DNA from: Penium margaritaceum
Taxonomy: Eukaryota > Streptophyta > Zygnematophyceae > Desmidiales > Peniaceae
Assembly: GCA_023375785.1 (NCBI GenBank)
Contig: SZWC01006792.1
Location: forward strand, 30,838 to 94,837
Length of the DNA: 64,000 bases
Reading direction: 5' to 3'
In this document: positions 12,301-23,375 of the stretch, in pieces
How the letters are laid out: every line of letters begins with the position of its first letter
Numbering within the stretch: position 1 is the stretch's first letter
Notes under the pieces: generated by a model
Seen by the model: only the letters and a program-made list of their open reading frames with translations
The model's database searches: none
What the model was told of the DNA's origin: nothing
Program-made: the position numbers and the translations under genes

Positions 12301-13039
12301 CGTATGGAAAATGTTGCAAGGAGGTACCACCTTGACAGTAACCCCTTGGAAGAGATCGTGTCCAAACGACATGGGAAGTGTTGTGTGGACCTGGAAAGTT
12401 TTCGCGGTGACGCCTCCTTCCCCTTGCAAAGGGGAAGGAGGCGCCACCACAACAGTTTGCTGAACATGTACCACACGAAATGTGGAAAAATTCATCCTAT
12501 GTACCCTCTTCCAAACCGGCAAGACATTGCTGATAATGTATGTCCCAAAAGGCATCAACTATGCCACTGTGTGATGAGTCTTTTGTGAAGACTTATCAAC
12601 ACTTGTGAAGAACGTACAAGGATTGTACGTGTTTCATCTTGGTAAGAGCCAAGGATCATGCGATCAACACTAGATGTTGTACGCTAATGACCATAATCAC
12701 AAAAACCACAAGTGTGTGATTGATTGTGTGTGAACGTGACGCAACCGTGTTGCGGACGACAAGAGTTCACACATGTGATCTTTTTTGCACTTCTTTTTGC
12801 ATGGTTTGCATTATGAAGTACGCGATGATCAAACCTGTGTGAGCAAAGATGAACCGGGATGGTTCGAAGCAAAGGGGGAGGAATGTGGCGTATTGACCAT
12901 TTTTGGGGTTGAAAATGGTCGTTATATAATTATCGGGTGCTTTGAGTGCTCGAGGCACAAGTTTCGAGAAGCCAAAGCACAGAAACATATACTAGGCTAG
13001 AGTCTGGTTCAACTATAGCGTGGAAAACATCCGCGGCCG
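9361..13039. other. Unassigned decayed sequence, no gene recognised
   Basis: No open frame here exceeds about 190 codons, and none of the peptides on either strand matches a family I recognise. The longest (12,013-12,588, +) has no domain motif, and the opposite strand is also open there. Base composition is mixed and unlike the GC-rich Copia elements. The stretch may be a very old transposon that has lost all landmarks. The only distinct structure seen is the perfect hairpin at 12,411-12,443. Confidence 0.4.
12411..12443. repeat. Perfect hairpin, 15-bp arms, 3-nt loop
   Basis: CGCCTCCTTCCCCTT is followed by GCA and then its exact reverse complement. The arms are a polypyrimidine/polypurine palindrome within otherwise decayed sequence. 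No flanking target duplication was seen. Its function is unknown. Confidence 0.8.
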
Positions 13040-13328
13040 GATTCTAAGTGAAAGGAGTGCCGCGATGGGAAATCCATCGCGTCACTCCTCCTCCATCCTT
13101 AGCTTGGCGCTAGGGTCCTGTTTGAGCGTGGCAATGCCACATGGAATGATTAGGGTAGGATTACTGTTTTATGTCCATGCCCTATGACGACTATGTCCGT
13201 TGTGGCGCGGTTTGTCTCAGCCAAAATCGCTGAGGCGACCATTCGCCCCTCCTTCTTGGACTGACTATTTTGAGGGCCTACGTCTTGGTTCCACAGTTAG
13301 TCGCAAAACAGCTCACAGCTGTTACAAA
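13040..13328 (+). repeat. LTR-end fragment related to 48,745-49,020
   Basis: This stretch aligns with 48,745-49,020 in the same order: GGAGTGCC...ATGG, CACTCCTCC, the TTGTGGYGCG/GTCTCAGC segment and a final AGCTGTT. In the second copy that end is followed directly by a primer-binding-site-like sequence, which identifies both as the 3' end of an LTR. No coding part of the parent element is visible here. Confidence 0.55.
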
Positions 13329-13689
13329 TTTTCATTATGAAAAAGGAAAAAAAGGTGTTTTTCATAATAATGGATATCTTAATTATTGTTATATGGAAAC
13401 AAGTTTATTTCTGATGGTTACGGGAGATGTAGGAACACAAGGTCATCCTCGAAAAAAAATGTTTGCTTTAGGAATCATTTTCCTGAGAATGGGCCCTCAC
13501 TTATGTCATCCTGAAACGAATTGTCTTGAAATAAAATAAGTGGATTTTCATGTGGAAATGTTTTGGCTCGTGGTCTATTCAGAAAAGGTTATGTTTTGCC
13601 AGGATCAAGCGCCAAGAAAACTGAATGCTCAAGGATTTCCCAGGCCAATTGGCCTCATGTGACAGGGTGAAGTTTTTTGGACGTAGAAC
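13329..13689. other. AT-rich unassigned stretch
   Basis: AT-rich sequence with A-runs between the LTR fragment and the LINE 3' part. The open frame at 13,270-13,539 (+) begins inside the LTR fragment and has no recognisable domain. This stretch could include the LINE 3' untranslated region, but no poly(A) tail was identified. Confidence 0.3.
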
Positions 13690-15025
13690 ATGATGGAATA
13701 TCTTCATGAAAGTTCATAAACATTGGGAGAAGCAATAATTTGGGATGTTTGATCTTGTTGCGAGTCTCATGATCATGTCCTCGGGCGAGAGGAAGAGTAA
13801 CGGGATTTTTCTATTAGCAAGGTCCGAGGGTCTAGCCAAACGATGAAAAGTGAGGATGGGGGAGATCCCATGAATCTCAAAGGGGGCTGTTGTATGGATG
13901 TTTACTTGCAGTAGCTGAAAGAAAATTTGGAGTGGAATTCCCACGAGGTGCTTAGTTGTGAAGTGGTATGTCTATGCACGTGCTTGAAGAAAAGATGGGC
14001 CTTGTTGCAGATCTACCCTTCAGGATACAGGGTGGGAGTCTTTAATCTGCGAGAAAGCGTGCATTGAGCACAGGACCACGAACATTGTGGCTCGGAAGAG
14101 ATGTCTGGTAATGTGACATCGTGGGTGAGGTGCCATCGTTCTTGTTGTAGTGACCTGAAAGTTTCATCATTTTCATTGAGAAGAAATCAATTGAAGGTTA
14201 CATACTCATAAAAAAGTTATTCATGGAGAGCTCGCAGTGGTTCAATTGGATGGATTAAAAATAGGAATTGTTTAAATGCATATTACCATTTGGATTCAAT
14301 GGATGACATCTTGAAGTAAAGGATAAAGGACAAATGAGGAAGAAAGACATGTCCTTGTTTTGGGAAAATCTTAGGAGAAAGGAGGAAGTGTTTCCAATGT
14401 GGTTCTCCCTAGCTGAATGAAGCCATATGTTTGAGAACTTGTTTGTGCACCAATGACTAGTGTCAGCCACTTAACCATATCTGAAATTGAGGGCTCGTTA
14501 TCTTTGTAATGGAATACAGTTGTAGGCCGAGGGTGTTCAACGAACGAAATCAAAGAGTAATGAATTGATTTGTTGGAGGTATGTGGGCATAAGGGGACAT
14601 GTACATCTGTAGCACATACGTTTAGAATTAGGGTAGGAATTTATAGCTATAAATTTGGACTAAACGGGTACACATTTTCTACTAAAATCTCCCTAATCTC
14701 TGGATACACTAAGCAATGGGATTCCACATTTCATCGGTTCATAATGCAGACACAAACATGTGATCCAGAATACTAGGAGGCGTGTCAGGTCAAGTGGAAG
14801 GGGAGTGCAGTGTTTTGAAGGTATGGGTGCCAGCAGGGATAAGGTGTGTTTTGGAATACTTGATGTAAAGACGAATGAAGCAGATTGTTTTTATCAGCAA
14901 GCATGGAGCACCTTGAATTTTTTCAGGTGATGAGAGTAAAGAGATGTATCTTCAACATAGTCCATAAAGTACTTGGAGAGATGAGGGGCAATCTTTGTAT
15001 TGTGCAAGTGGTGAAGGAGGTTAGC
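13690..15025 (-). pseudogene. LINE (L1-type) ORF2, 3' piece: RT YxDD block onward
   Basis: The minus-strand translation near 15,020-14,790 reads ANLLHHLHN, then FMDYVEDTSLYS, then in the next frame YSKTHLIPAGTH. These correspond in order to the L1 RT segments around the (F/Y)ADD catalytic box and the following SK-x-L-(I)P-x-G motif. The box reads YVED instead of the usual F/Y-ADD, and at least one frameshift lies between it and the YSKTHLIPAG motif, so the copy is dead. The piece continues the RT from 31,487-32,060, from which it is separated by Copia-C. Its 3' limit is uncertain: nothing beyond about 14,200 is clearly LINE, and no poly(A) tail is seen. Confidence 0.65.
15018..15025. repeat. 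Left target-site repeat of Copia-C
   Basis: AGGTTAGC here and AGGTTTGC at 31,487-31,494 flank the Copia-C LTR ends (7 of 8 identical). Both lie within the LINE RT frame region. The duplication is longer than the 5 bp usual for Copia, so either the LTR boundary is a few bases off or part of the match is chance. Confidence 0.5.
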
Positions 15026-15088
15026 CAGAGATTATCCTAGAGCGGCTTGTTGGGGCTATAGCATGGTTGGAGTAGGAATGGCCCCACG
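15026..15088 (-). repeat. Outer end of the Copia-C 3' LTR
   Basis: This 63-bp piece matches the terminal part of the Copia-C 5' LTR at 30,184-30,245 (shared TATCCTAGAGC, GTGTTGGGGCT-like and TATGGTTGGAGTAGG segments). It is exactly the part absent from the rest of the 3' LTR at 22,606-23,375. The two pieces are separated by Copia-B. Confidence 0.8.
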
Positions 15089-15732
15089 TGTTGTGATTTG
15101 TGACGTTCTTGTCAAATAGTACAGTTTACCTCCACCACTCATCCATGTCCATGCCCATGCAAATCCTTGATGCGGACCCGGGTGGTGCCGGTGCGTCGTC
15201 CGGTGGTGGACCACCTGCTTGGAGCTGACCGACGACTGCCCCGGAGTTGTGGATGCTGTTTGGAACCTTCTACAGTTTTTCTACACCACATAGGAGTTTA
15301 TCGGTGGATTGGCAGTAGGCCCGATTTGCATGTTTTTGCATTGTTTGGCCACCATTTGATACCATATGCATTCATGTCACCAGTCGTCGCATCTGGGTTG
15401 AGATTTCGTACGTTTAGACTCAAACGGTGTAGCATTCTGCCTTGTCTACGCTGAGTTACGGCCAAAAAAGTGGTTCTGGGCCGGGTTCAGGGCAGACCTT
15501 GCTCTACCGCGTGCGACACCCGCCGTGCACCGCGGCAAGTACTTATGCTCTAGACCTGTCATTTTTTATCCCTCTCTGCAAATGGTATTGAAGCATTCTG
15601 ACATTTTGACATGTTTCTCCTAGCCGGACTCTTGCTGTTGTGTGTTCGACTCGTGACTGTTATCACTGTCTGACGAGGCATTGACGCCTAGTCAGCGGGC
15701 GTGTTACTAGGAAGTGTCCACGCATCTCCTCA
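15089..15732 (+). repeat. 5' LTR of Copia-B
   Basis: It starts TGTTGTG and ends CTCCTCA, and is followed directly by a primer-binding-site-like sequence. From 15,146 onward it aligns with 22,023-22,605. Shared landmarks include GGTGGACCACCTGCTTGG and CTGTCATTT. The start is placed where similarity to the Copia-C LTR ends. Confidence 0.8.
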
Positions 15733-15744
15733 TGGTATGAGAGC
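15733..15744 (+). other. Primer-binding site of Copia-B
   Basis: TGGTATGAGAGC directly follows the CA end of the 5' LTR. It matches 11 of 12 bases of TGGTATCAGAGC, the common plant Copia primer site complementary to the 3' end of initiator tRNA-Met. Confidence 0.75.
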
Positions 15745-15889
15745 AGGGAGACAGTTTCTTGCCAAGTTATGCACTAGAGCCACAACAGAGTAGCAGTAAT
15801 GAATTGTCAACGTTACAGCCGATTCACTAGGACCTATCGACATCACCTGACTATCGCCGACATCACCCGACTGTCGCCGACGTTGCCCG

Positions 15890-16340
15890 CCCTCAAGACG
15901 TAAAGTGCAACAACAGCAGCCGCTAGAAGCAACAACAAAAGGGGGCAACTACAGCAGGTCGCAGCTGCTAGCAGTGGTTAGCATCGGCGCTAGTAGCAAC
16001 AGCAGTAGGCGGTAGCTATAACAGGCGGTAGCAGGCAACAACAGCAGCAGCAAGCAATGAGAAGCAAGTTCTGAGTAGCGAGCAGCTAGCAATAGTAACA
16101 AGCAACAGCATGCAACAACAACAACATTGGGCAACAACATCAGCAGGAAGAACCACCAACAACAATAATAGCAGCGTAGAAACAACGCGTAGCAGGAGTA
16201 GTGCTCAATAGAAGCAGCGCGAAGCAGTGCTGCAGCACATCATCAACGTGCAGTTACTTCCACAACTGCATAAGCAGCTGTACGAATGCTATTGCAGGCA
16301 CCAACGCAGCAGTTATAGCAGCCAAGAAGAAGCTCCCGTG
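15890..16340. repeat. CAG/CAA-rich leader tract of Copia-B
   Basis: A long imperfect run of GCAGCAACAG-type triplets with no clear single frame. It corresponds in position to the CAG-rich leaders of Copia-A, Copia-C and Copia-F. Confidence 0.65.
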
Positions 16341-16439
16341 GAGCTTCCGTGCAGCTACTGCGGAGTAGTCGCGCCCTGCGCAACGGGGAATCATCCACGA
16401 GAGTTGTCAACCAAAAAAACTGTGCGGACGTCATCTGTA

Positions 16440-16840
16440 GCATGGCAGTGCCGATCAAAGGAGCCAGATGACTTGAGTGGGATCACCTGGGACTGTGGGC
16501 GGTTGGACGGGATGGCTTGAGGTTCGGAGACCCTCAAGCACTGCAGTTTTGGCCTAGTCGGCCAAGGATTCTGTCAAATCTGCTACATTGGTATCAGAGC
16601 TCCAGGGGTGGAATCCCATGTTGGGATTACCGGAGATGCCAAGGCGGCTCTCACTCCTAGCGGGGGGGAGTGTACCGTGGCAGTGCCACATTCACCTAAC
16701 AAAGGAGTCATGTGGCTTGAGCTGGGTCACCTGGGAATGTGGGCGGTTGGACGGGATGGCTTGAGGGTCGGAGACCCTCAAGCATCTCGGTTTTGGCCTA
16801 GTCGGTCAAGGATTCCGTCGAATCCGCTCGATCATTCTTT
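16440..16840 (+). repeat. Tandem duplication of about 150 bp bracketing a second primer-site-like sequence
   Basis: The segments 16,440-16,587 and 16,680-16,830 share GGGCGGTTGGACGGGATGGC, GGAGACCCTCAAGCA and TTTTGGCCTAGTCGG in the same order. The first ends CTACA and is followed at 16,589 by TGGTATCAGAGC, an exact match to the consensus Copia primer site. This suggests that the end of a second LTR type lies inside the Copia-B leader, followed by a partial repeat of itself. Confidence 0.6.
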
Positions 16841-16847
16841 TCCTTAC

Positions 16848-16895
16848 TGACGTCATCAGGTCCGTGCTGACATCAGCAAAACCTTGTTGACGTCA
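16848..16895 (+). promoter_or_regulatory. Three TGACRTCA (CRE/bZIP-type) sites spaced exactly 20 bp
   Basis: TGACGTCA at 16,848, TGACATCA at 16,868 and TGACGTCA at 16,888 are spaced 20 bp apart, close to two helical turns. TGACGTCA is the classic core bound by bZIP factors, including the plant TGA class. Related clusters occur in the leaders of Copia-A (10-30) and Copia-C (29,290-29,343). Function is inferred from the motif only. Confidence 0.45.
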
Positions 16896-19800
16896 GCATT
16901 TTCCTCGGTCAAAGTTTTCAAATCCTAACATCTAGAAATGTCAGCGTTTCACCTCATCAAGAAACACTGACGGTTCTGTAATTCGACCAGTTTGACATCC
17001 CGGTCCATAATGTGTAATGACATGGCTCCGGTCGGTAACAAGGGCAAAGGACCACTAGATCATTCTTCTTTCTCCTCAGGGGTCATGAGCCCACACTCGT
17101 AGGCTATTGAGGACTTGTGGAGCAAGCATGATGAGATGCGTCGTCTGCAACACCAGGAGACTGACGCCATCTGTACCTTCACTGAGCTTCTTCGTGGTCA
17201 GTCCACGGCCCCACAGCAGACCGCCGCGAGAGTCGGCAGCATCATAACCCCTGCACAACAGTCATCATATGCACCATTGACAGGAGCATGATGCGAGCCG
17301 CCATCTCTTGATCCTTGGGATGAGGACCCTGACATGCCAGATATGGAGGATGGCAGTAACGAGAGCGAGATTTGCGTGCTTCAGGAGCGTCTCCGCTAGA
17401 TTAAGACGAGTTCTCGTCCCCCACACACACCTGGTCCCCTTTTCCCAGAGATCTGATCCTCGCCGGATCCTTGCCCCAGTGACTTTCCTCGTCCTGATGT
17501 CCTTACCATCCCTTGTCTTTCTCAGCTTATGGTTGATCTCCCTCCCGAGCGGCAACCCGAGGACTTCGCAACACCGCCCCCACGATATGTGAGCGAGGAC
17601 GACTTTGACTATTGGGAGATTCATTCCAGGTTTGGGCCACTTCAGAGGGAGTATGGCCCTACTACCACAGTCCGTACCAGGTTACAGATCACGCTCAGGT
17701 GCTGAAAGCACCCAGGGCAATGTGCAGACTCCTTTATGCCATGGCGTGTGAGACCATCGTGGAATTTTGGCAGTTCCTAAGAGAGGCCGGCATAGGCGCG
17801 GGTGCTGATCCACGCCGAGGCTGGGACCTGGCATTGTCCCTGCTTTCTGCAACGATGTACGCCACCCGCACGGCTCACATTCGCGCCTTTCACTCCCTTT
17901 GTTAGGGACCTACCATGCCTGCACCTGATTACTGGCAGCGCGATGGAAATCTACATGCGCCTTAAAAATCGCAAGAGGTACACAGATGTGGACGCTCCGC
18001 ACGCTTATGCTCGGAGTTCTTCTTGAGCACACAAACCTCTTCTCGAGGTACAATGACACCGTGTTTGAGCCCTTCTCCACCTCCCTTTAGCTTCTTCCTT
18101 GGGAAAACCAGCTTTTGCTCTAGGTGAGTTCCGCCCGTGAGGCAATCGTGGCCCATCAGGAGAGTCCCCTTGTTGCAGCAGTCATTGCGTCACCACTGAC
18201 GTCCTTCTTGCAGTCCGCTCCTCCATCCTCTGGCACATCCTCCTCTTCCCTTTCCACCCTGATTACCCTGACTCAGATGCAGGGTGTGAAAACAGGCACG
18301 GTTCTAGCCAACAGCAGCAGTCACCGGGCGGCAGCAATGGACGTACTTTTCACTACTACAACTCTGGAGGCACTCATCGCTACACCGAGTGCCAGCAGCC
18401 ACTCGACTGGGCGCAGATCACTTGCGGTCTTCATAGGCTGCACACACAAAACGGTCTATGTTGAGCAACACAGCCTCTGGTCGCACGGCGACCAAGACTA
18501 TAGCACATCCCGCTTCCCAATTGGCGAGCAGTGGTGAACCGGACCCATGTGAATGCACCATTGCCAAGCTCCGTCACCTTCTAGGGCTTCGCTTTGAGGG
18601 AGGTGCGAGTCTGTTTACACAACTGGGTGGTTCACAGACTATTTTTATGTTAGTTCTTGTAGCTTGTGATGACTCATGTGTGGGGGCAAAGCTGGCATGT
18701 GATGATGATGGGCCTGACAGCACCGATTGGATTCATGAGTCTCACCTTTGTGTCATTCGCCGTTCATCATAACCTACTGCTCAACACCCATCTAAAGCCG
18801 AGTGTTCCATCGCTCGTTGGACAGTGATGTCCTCCGGTCGTGATCCTTGTGGCACCTGGATCATCAATTTTGGTGCCACTCACCATATGACCTGTCGTCG
18901 TAGTGATTTCGTTATCCTCGTTGCATTTTTTTGCTCCATACACACATACTCTGGTAAGTAATTGCCGGTCCAGGGTGTTGGGGCTGTGTGTTTTATGGTC
19001 TGTCAGGCCCCCTACATTTCTTTGAGGTGCTATTCATGCCTGACCTTGAGCTCAGCTTGCTTTCTATGCATGCCTGCACACTAATGGGAATCTCTATGGA
19101 GCACACTACAGACTCCGCAAATGACTACTATTGATACTCATACCATTGTTCTTCGTGCCTCCGTTGTGGATGACATCTATTTTGTCCCTTGGATTTCTTC
19201 TTCTCCTTGCTCCCCTTTTGCTCTTGCTTGTGTGTTTGTCACTTGTGGTCTCTCTACTGAGCACCGGTGACTGGTACATCGTCGCATGTTTCATTTGGGC
19301 TTCGAAACTGTGTCAAAGCTCATTTGGATACATTCCGCACTCGGTCTTGACCCGGCTTCTTTTGAGAAGCCGCCTAAGACTGATTTTTTGTTTTGCGCTC
19401 AGGGTAGGATGCATCGTTGCACCTATACTAACTCCCGGTCTTGAGCTCTTCTCCCTCTCGAGTTGGTCCATTCGGACCTTCTTGGTCCTCTCCATATCAA
19501 GTCTTTATTCGATCGGGGCCAATACGTCATGACCCTGACTGATGACTTCACCCGGATGCGGTGGGTCTACAACCTGTGCCAGAAGAGCGACGTCGCTCTT
19601 GCACTTTTTCTCTAGCTAGTAATGGCTAAGCGTCAGTCCTGCCACACACTGCATACATTCCACTCGGATGGCGGCGAGTTTCTTGGTGCGATGGACACAT
19701 TCTTTGTCGAGCACGTGGTTTTCCACCAAGTCTCCACTCCCGCTACTCCTCAATAGAACGGTGTCTCTGAGCACTGGAACCACACAATGGAGGATGCCGT

Positions 19801-21559
19801 TCATGCCATGCGGTCTGAGTGTGTTCTCCCAAAATCCTTCGCATTTGAAGGATTTGCCAACATGACGTGGGTATGGAGATGCCTCTCGCACGGTCCCCTT
19901 CCAGACCATGTTATACCGTACGAGCTCTAGCTTGGTCATCGAGCCGATCTATGTTTTGCTAGTGTCTAGGGATCCATGGCTTCTTTGTGGTACACTAAGG
20001 ACTAGCAGGGGTCCAAGGTCTCCCCACGGGGTTGCTTGTGTGCTTTTGTGGGCATCTCCTTGCAATCGAAGGCGTGGCATTTTTGGGACCCTGCCCATTG
20101 TTGCATCGTTGAGTCCCGCGACGCGCTCTTCTTTGAGTCTCTCACCTACCGTGACCTGAACTCTTTCATGTTGATGTTCGTCACGTAGGTTCCTACGTGT
20201 GAGGCTTCTTGATGGATGGGGGAGGCTGGGCTCACGAGCACCCCTCGTCCGGCTGATGTATCCGTTCGAGCCCCCTCCACTTCTCGGTCTCTGGCTCTTG
20301 ATGACCCAATAATCATAGCTGTCGACCCAGAGACCTCTCCAGTCCAGCTTGTCTGTACCCCTGTTCCCTCTCATCCCACAGGCACCCATGAACCTGTATC
20401 CATGTCCACTAGTACTCCTGCCTCTGTGCGTGGTCCTGCATCTGTCTCTACTGCTACACCCAGCCTTGTGTCCCCCGTCATTTCACCAGCATCTTCTCAC
20501 ACTTCATCACCTCCCCCTTTGCCTCAGTCCTCACTAGATGTGGTCGTGCGTGTTGCTGAGCCTGAGGTGACCCCCTCGAGCCCACGTTACTTACGTGAGC
20601 CCGGTGGTCATCTTCGACCATTGGTTTTCGGAGTCTAGCGAGTGTTGGGTTCCAGACGTAGGCGCTCCACTCGCAGCATTGCGAGTGGTGACCCTCGCAC
20701 AAAGGCCCTAGGCCTGAGTCTCCGCACACATCACATAGAGGTACGTCTAGCATAATATATAGGGCATAATCTGGTTACTCGTAAGTTTTGCATCGCTTAT
20801 GATGTAGCCGCTGACCTTGTGGTCGTCAGGCCCAGCTTCGAGGCATGTGCACTCACCACTCAAAGCTCTCCGTCAATGGCGCTTGATCCGGGCACACTAA
20901 GGGAAGCTTTTTCATCAGCGGATACAGACTCCTAGTGTGCTACCTACAAGGATGAGCTTTGTGCCATGCGAGAGCACGGATTTTATGAGCTAATTGACCT
21001 CCCACCTAGGAGGAAGGGTATTCAGGTAAAGTGGATCTTTCACAAGAAAGTGAAGCCGGATGGCTCACTGGAAGGCCACAAGGCTCGCTTGGTCCTCAAG
21101 GGGCATTCTTAGATCAAGGACATCGATCACACTAACACCTTTGCCCCTGTCGGCTACATGACCTCAGCTTGTGCTCTATTCGGTGTGGTGGCTCAGCATG
21201 ATTAGGAACTACACAAGGTGGAAATCAGCAATGCGTTCCTCCATGGCTCTCTTGATGAGGAGATTTACGTGGCCCAGCCACCGGGCATTTAGGATGGTGA
21301 CAAGATCTAGCGCTTAGGCAAGTCCTTATACGGTCTCAAGCAAACTCCTCGGTGGTGGACCTTGGAGATCACAGACACCCTGACTCGTGCGAGATACGTG
21401 CAGAGCAAGGCAGATCCCTCTCTCTTTATCCGACGGTCGCCTGAGCAGTTCACTACCATCCTGGTCTATGTGGACGACCTTCTGATCACGTCTCCCTCCA
21501 TGGAGGCTGTGAAGGAGGCCAAGGTAGTCGTCCACACTGCATATAAGATGAAGGATCAG

Positions 21560-22605
21560 AGAAGATGCATAGAAGCTTCCTAGCAACACAACCGCTGACT
21601 AGGCGTCAGTGCCTGGTCAGACGATGACGATAGTCATTGGTCGTACACACAACGGCACGAGTCTGGCTAGGAGACACAAGTCAAAGTGTCAGAATGTTTC
21701 AATGGCATTTGTAGAGATAGATGACAAATAACAGGTCCATGGCATAAGTACGTGCAGCAGCACACGGCGAATGTCGCACGCGACAGTGCAAGATCTGTCT
21801 TAAAGCCGACCCAAGACCATTGTTTTGGCGATAACCCAGCATAGACAAGTCAGAATACTACACCGTCTAAACCTAAACATGTAAAATCTCAAGCGAGACG
21901 CTATAAATGGTCACATGCATGCATATGGAATCAAACGGTGGACATACAATGCAAAATCATGCAAATCGGGCCCACGGCCCGTCCACTGATAAACTCCTAT
22001 GTGTTGCAGAGAAAATTGGCTGTGTCCATGCCCGTGTAGATCCATGATGCAGACATAGGTGGCATCGGTGCGTTGTCCAGTGGTGGACCACCTGCTTGGA
22101 GCTGACCTACGAATGCCCCAGAGTCCTGGATGCTGTCTGGAACCTTCTGCAGTTTTTCTACAGCACGTAGGAGTTTATCGGTGGACTGGCCGCGGACCCG
22201 ATTTGTATGTTTTTGCATTGTGTGTCCATCGTTTCATACCAGATGCATGCATGTGACCACTCGTAGCATTTGGCTTGAGATTCTACACGTTTAGGTTTAG
22301 ACAACGTAGCATTCTGACTTGTCTACGCTGAGTTACGACCAAACCAGTGGTTCTGGGCCGGTTTAGGACAGTCCTTGCACTACCGTGTGCGGCACCCGCC
22401 GTGCTCTGCGACAGGTTTTTATGCTCTTGACCTGTCATTTGTTATCCCTCTCTGCAAATGCTATCAAAGCATCATGACAGTTTGACTTGTGTCTCCTAGC
22501 TGTCTTGCCGTTGTGTGTACGACAAGTGACTGTCGTCACCGTCTGACGTGGCACTAATGCTTAGTCAGTGGCCGTGTTGCTAGGAAGCTTCCACGCATCT
22601 TCTTA
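21560..22605. repeat. Palindrome from an inverted LTR piece next to the Copia-B 3' LTR
   Basis: The segment 21,560-22,016 is the reverse complement of about 22,145-22,603, i.e. the last ~460 bp of the Copia-B LTR. Its outer ends read AGAAGATGC and GCATCTTCT, and the loop is about 130 bp. One arm is the 3' LTR itself. The other is an inverted extra copy replacing the region where the element's 3' coding part would be expected. The arms are diverged, so the structure is not recent. Confidence 0.75.
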
Positions 22606-23375
22606 CCAACCTCATTGCTTTGGACTGGTGTCCCCTTTAGCTACTTTGAGACTTGTGAGGGAAAACTGAATGCTGAGGAGTTAGCACCAGAAAGGCAGAC
22701 ATAACTGAGAATGAATAGATTTGCAACTCAGAATGAGAGCAAGTGAGAGACCCCTCACAGAACTAGGCCTAACTCAGCTCTACAGAGCTTGTTACTCAGG
22801 TAACCAACCAATTAGGAAGCTCTCTATTTTCCTGGCAGGCTGAGTTTTCTCGGTGAGCCCTGCCAGGCAGTCGACAGCCCCAAAACCGGGCGTTGTCCGT
22901 TTTTTCTTGAAAACTGGACCATACCAAAATACACATGCTGTGAACGCAGTCGTGTGGTCAGAATCATCCAGAAAGATTGCAGCAATGAGTTGTGACTTCC
23001 TAAGCCCAGGTAGCGTCTAGGCTAGAATGACTCCAGCGACAACGATGACGGAATCATCTGAAACTCGGACCATGAGAAGAACATGACGCTGCAAGTGCAA
23101 CCGTGCACTCCGATCTGGCACAAGACGCGCGGTAGTTTCTTCGGAATCAGTGACTGCCAACGGTGTGACTGCTAAGGAGGCCTACCGATGGAGCCGAGCA
23201 CATCAAGCATATGAGGGAAGAGGCTCCTCCAAAGTGTGTGCAGACCTCAGCGTGCATTGGCTCCACCGGATGACGCTGTGGCAGTGTCCCGTCTTGCCGT
23301 CAGTCATCTGTACGTACTTGTACACAAGCTGGAAGGATGGAACAGAGCAGAATAAGAAGCGTACAAGAACCAACA
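22606..23375 (-). repeat. Inner part of the Copia-C 3' LTR
   Basis: Read on the minus strand it starts TGTTGGTTC just after the polypurine tract and aligns with the 5' LTR (30,184-31,486) and with the Copia-A LTR. It stops at the Copia-B insertion, and the missing terminal part is at 15,026-15,088. The two parts total about 830 bp, equal to the expected LTR length. Confidence 0.85.

Larger units (their letters stand above)
15089..22605 (+). mobile_element. Copia-B: Ty1/copia element inserted in the Copia-C 3' LTR
   Basis: A fossil element. Parts: 5' LTR 15,089-15,732; primer site 15,733-15,744; CAG-rich leader 15,890-16,340; an LTR-like tandem duplication 16,440-16,840; gag about 17,000-18,560 (highly decayed); protease near 18,840-18,900 (GATHHMTC); GAG-pre-integrase about 19,250-19,420; integrase about 19,450-20,160 (LTDDFTRMRWV, FHSDGGEFLG); Pro/Ser-rich linker about 20,220-20,600; RT about 20,950-21,560 (HKVEISNAFLHGS, LVYVDDLLITSPS); an inverted LTR piece 21,560-22,016; 3' LTR ending at 22,605. 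It is broken many times. The LTR copies differ by roughly 15% in the segments compared by eye, so the insertion is old, yet younger than Copia-C. Flanks are CCACG (15,084-15,088) and CCAAC (22,606-22,610), a possible decayed 5-bp target duplication. Confidence 0.85.

Noticed and set aside
8391-13539. Scattered frames of 60-190 codons considered as decayed Gypsy or host exons
   Set aside because: No RT, integrase, protease or other motif could be seen in any frame, and spacing and composition give no support.
21560-22605. Stand-alone MITE or MULE with long terminal inverted repeats
   Set aside because: The right arm is the Copia-B 3' LTR, matched by the 5' LTR at 15,146-15,732, and no flanking duplication specific to the palindrome exists.
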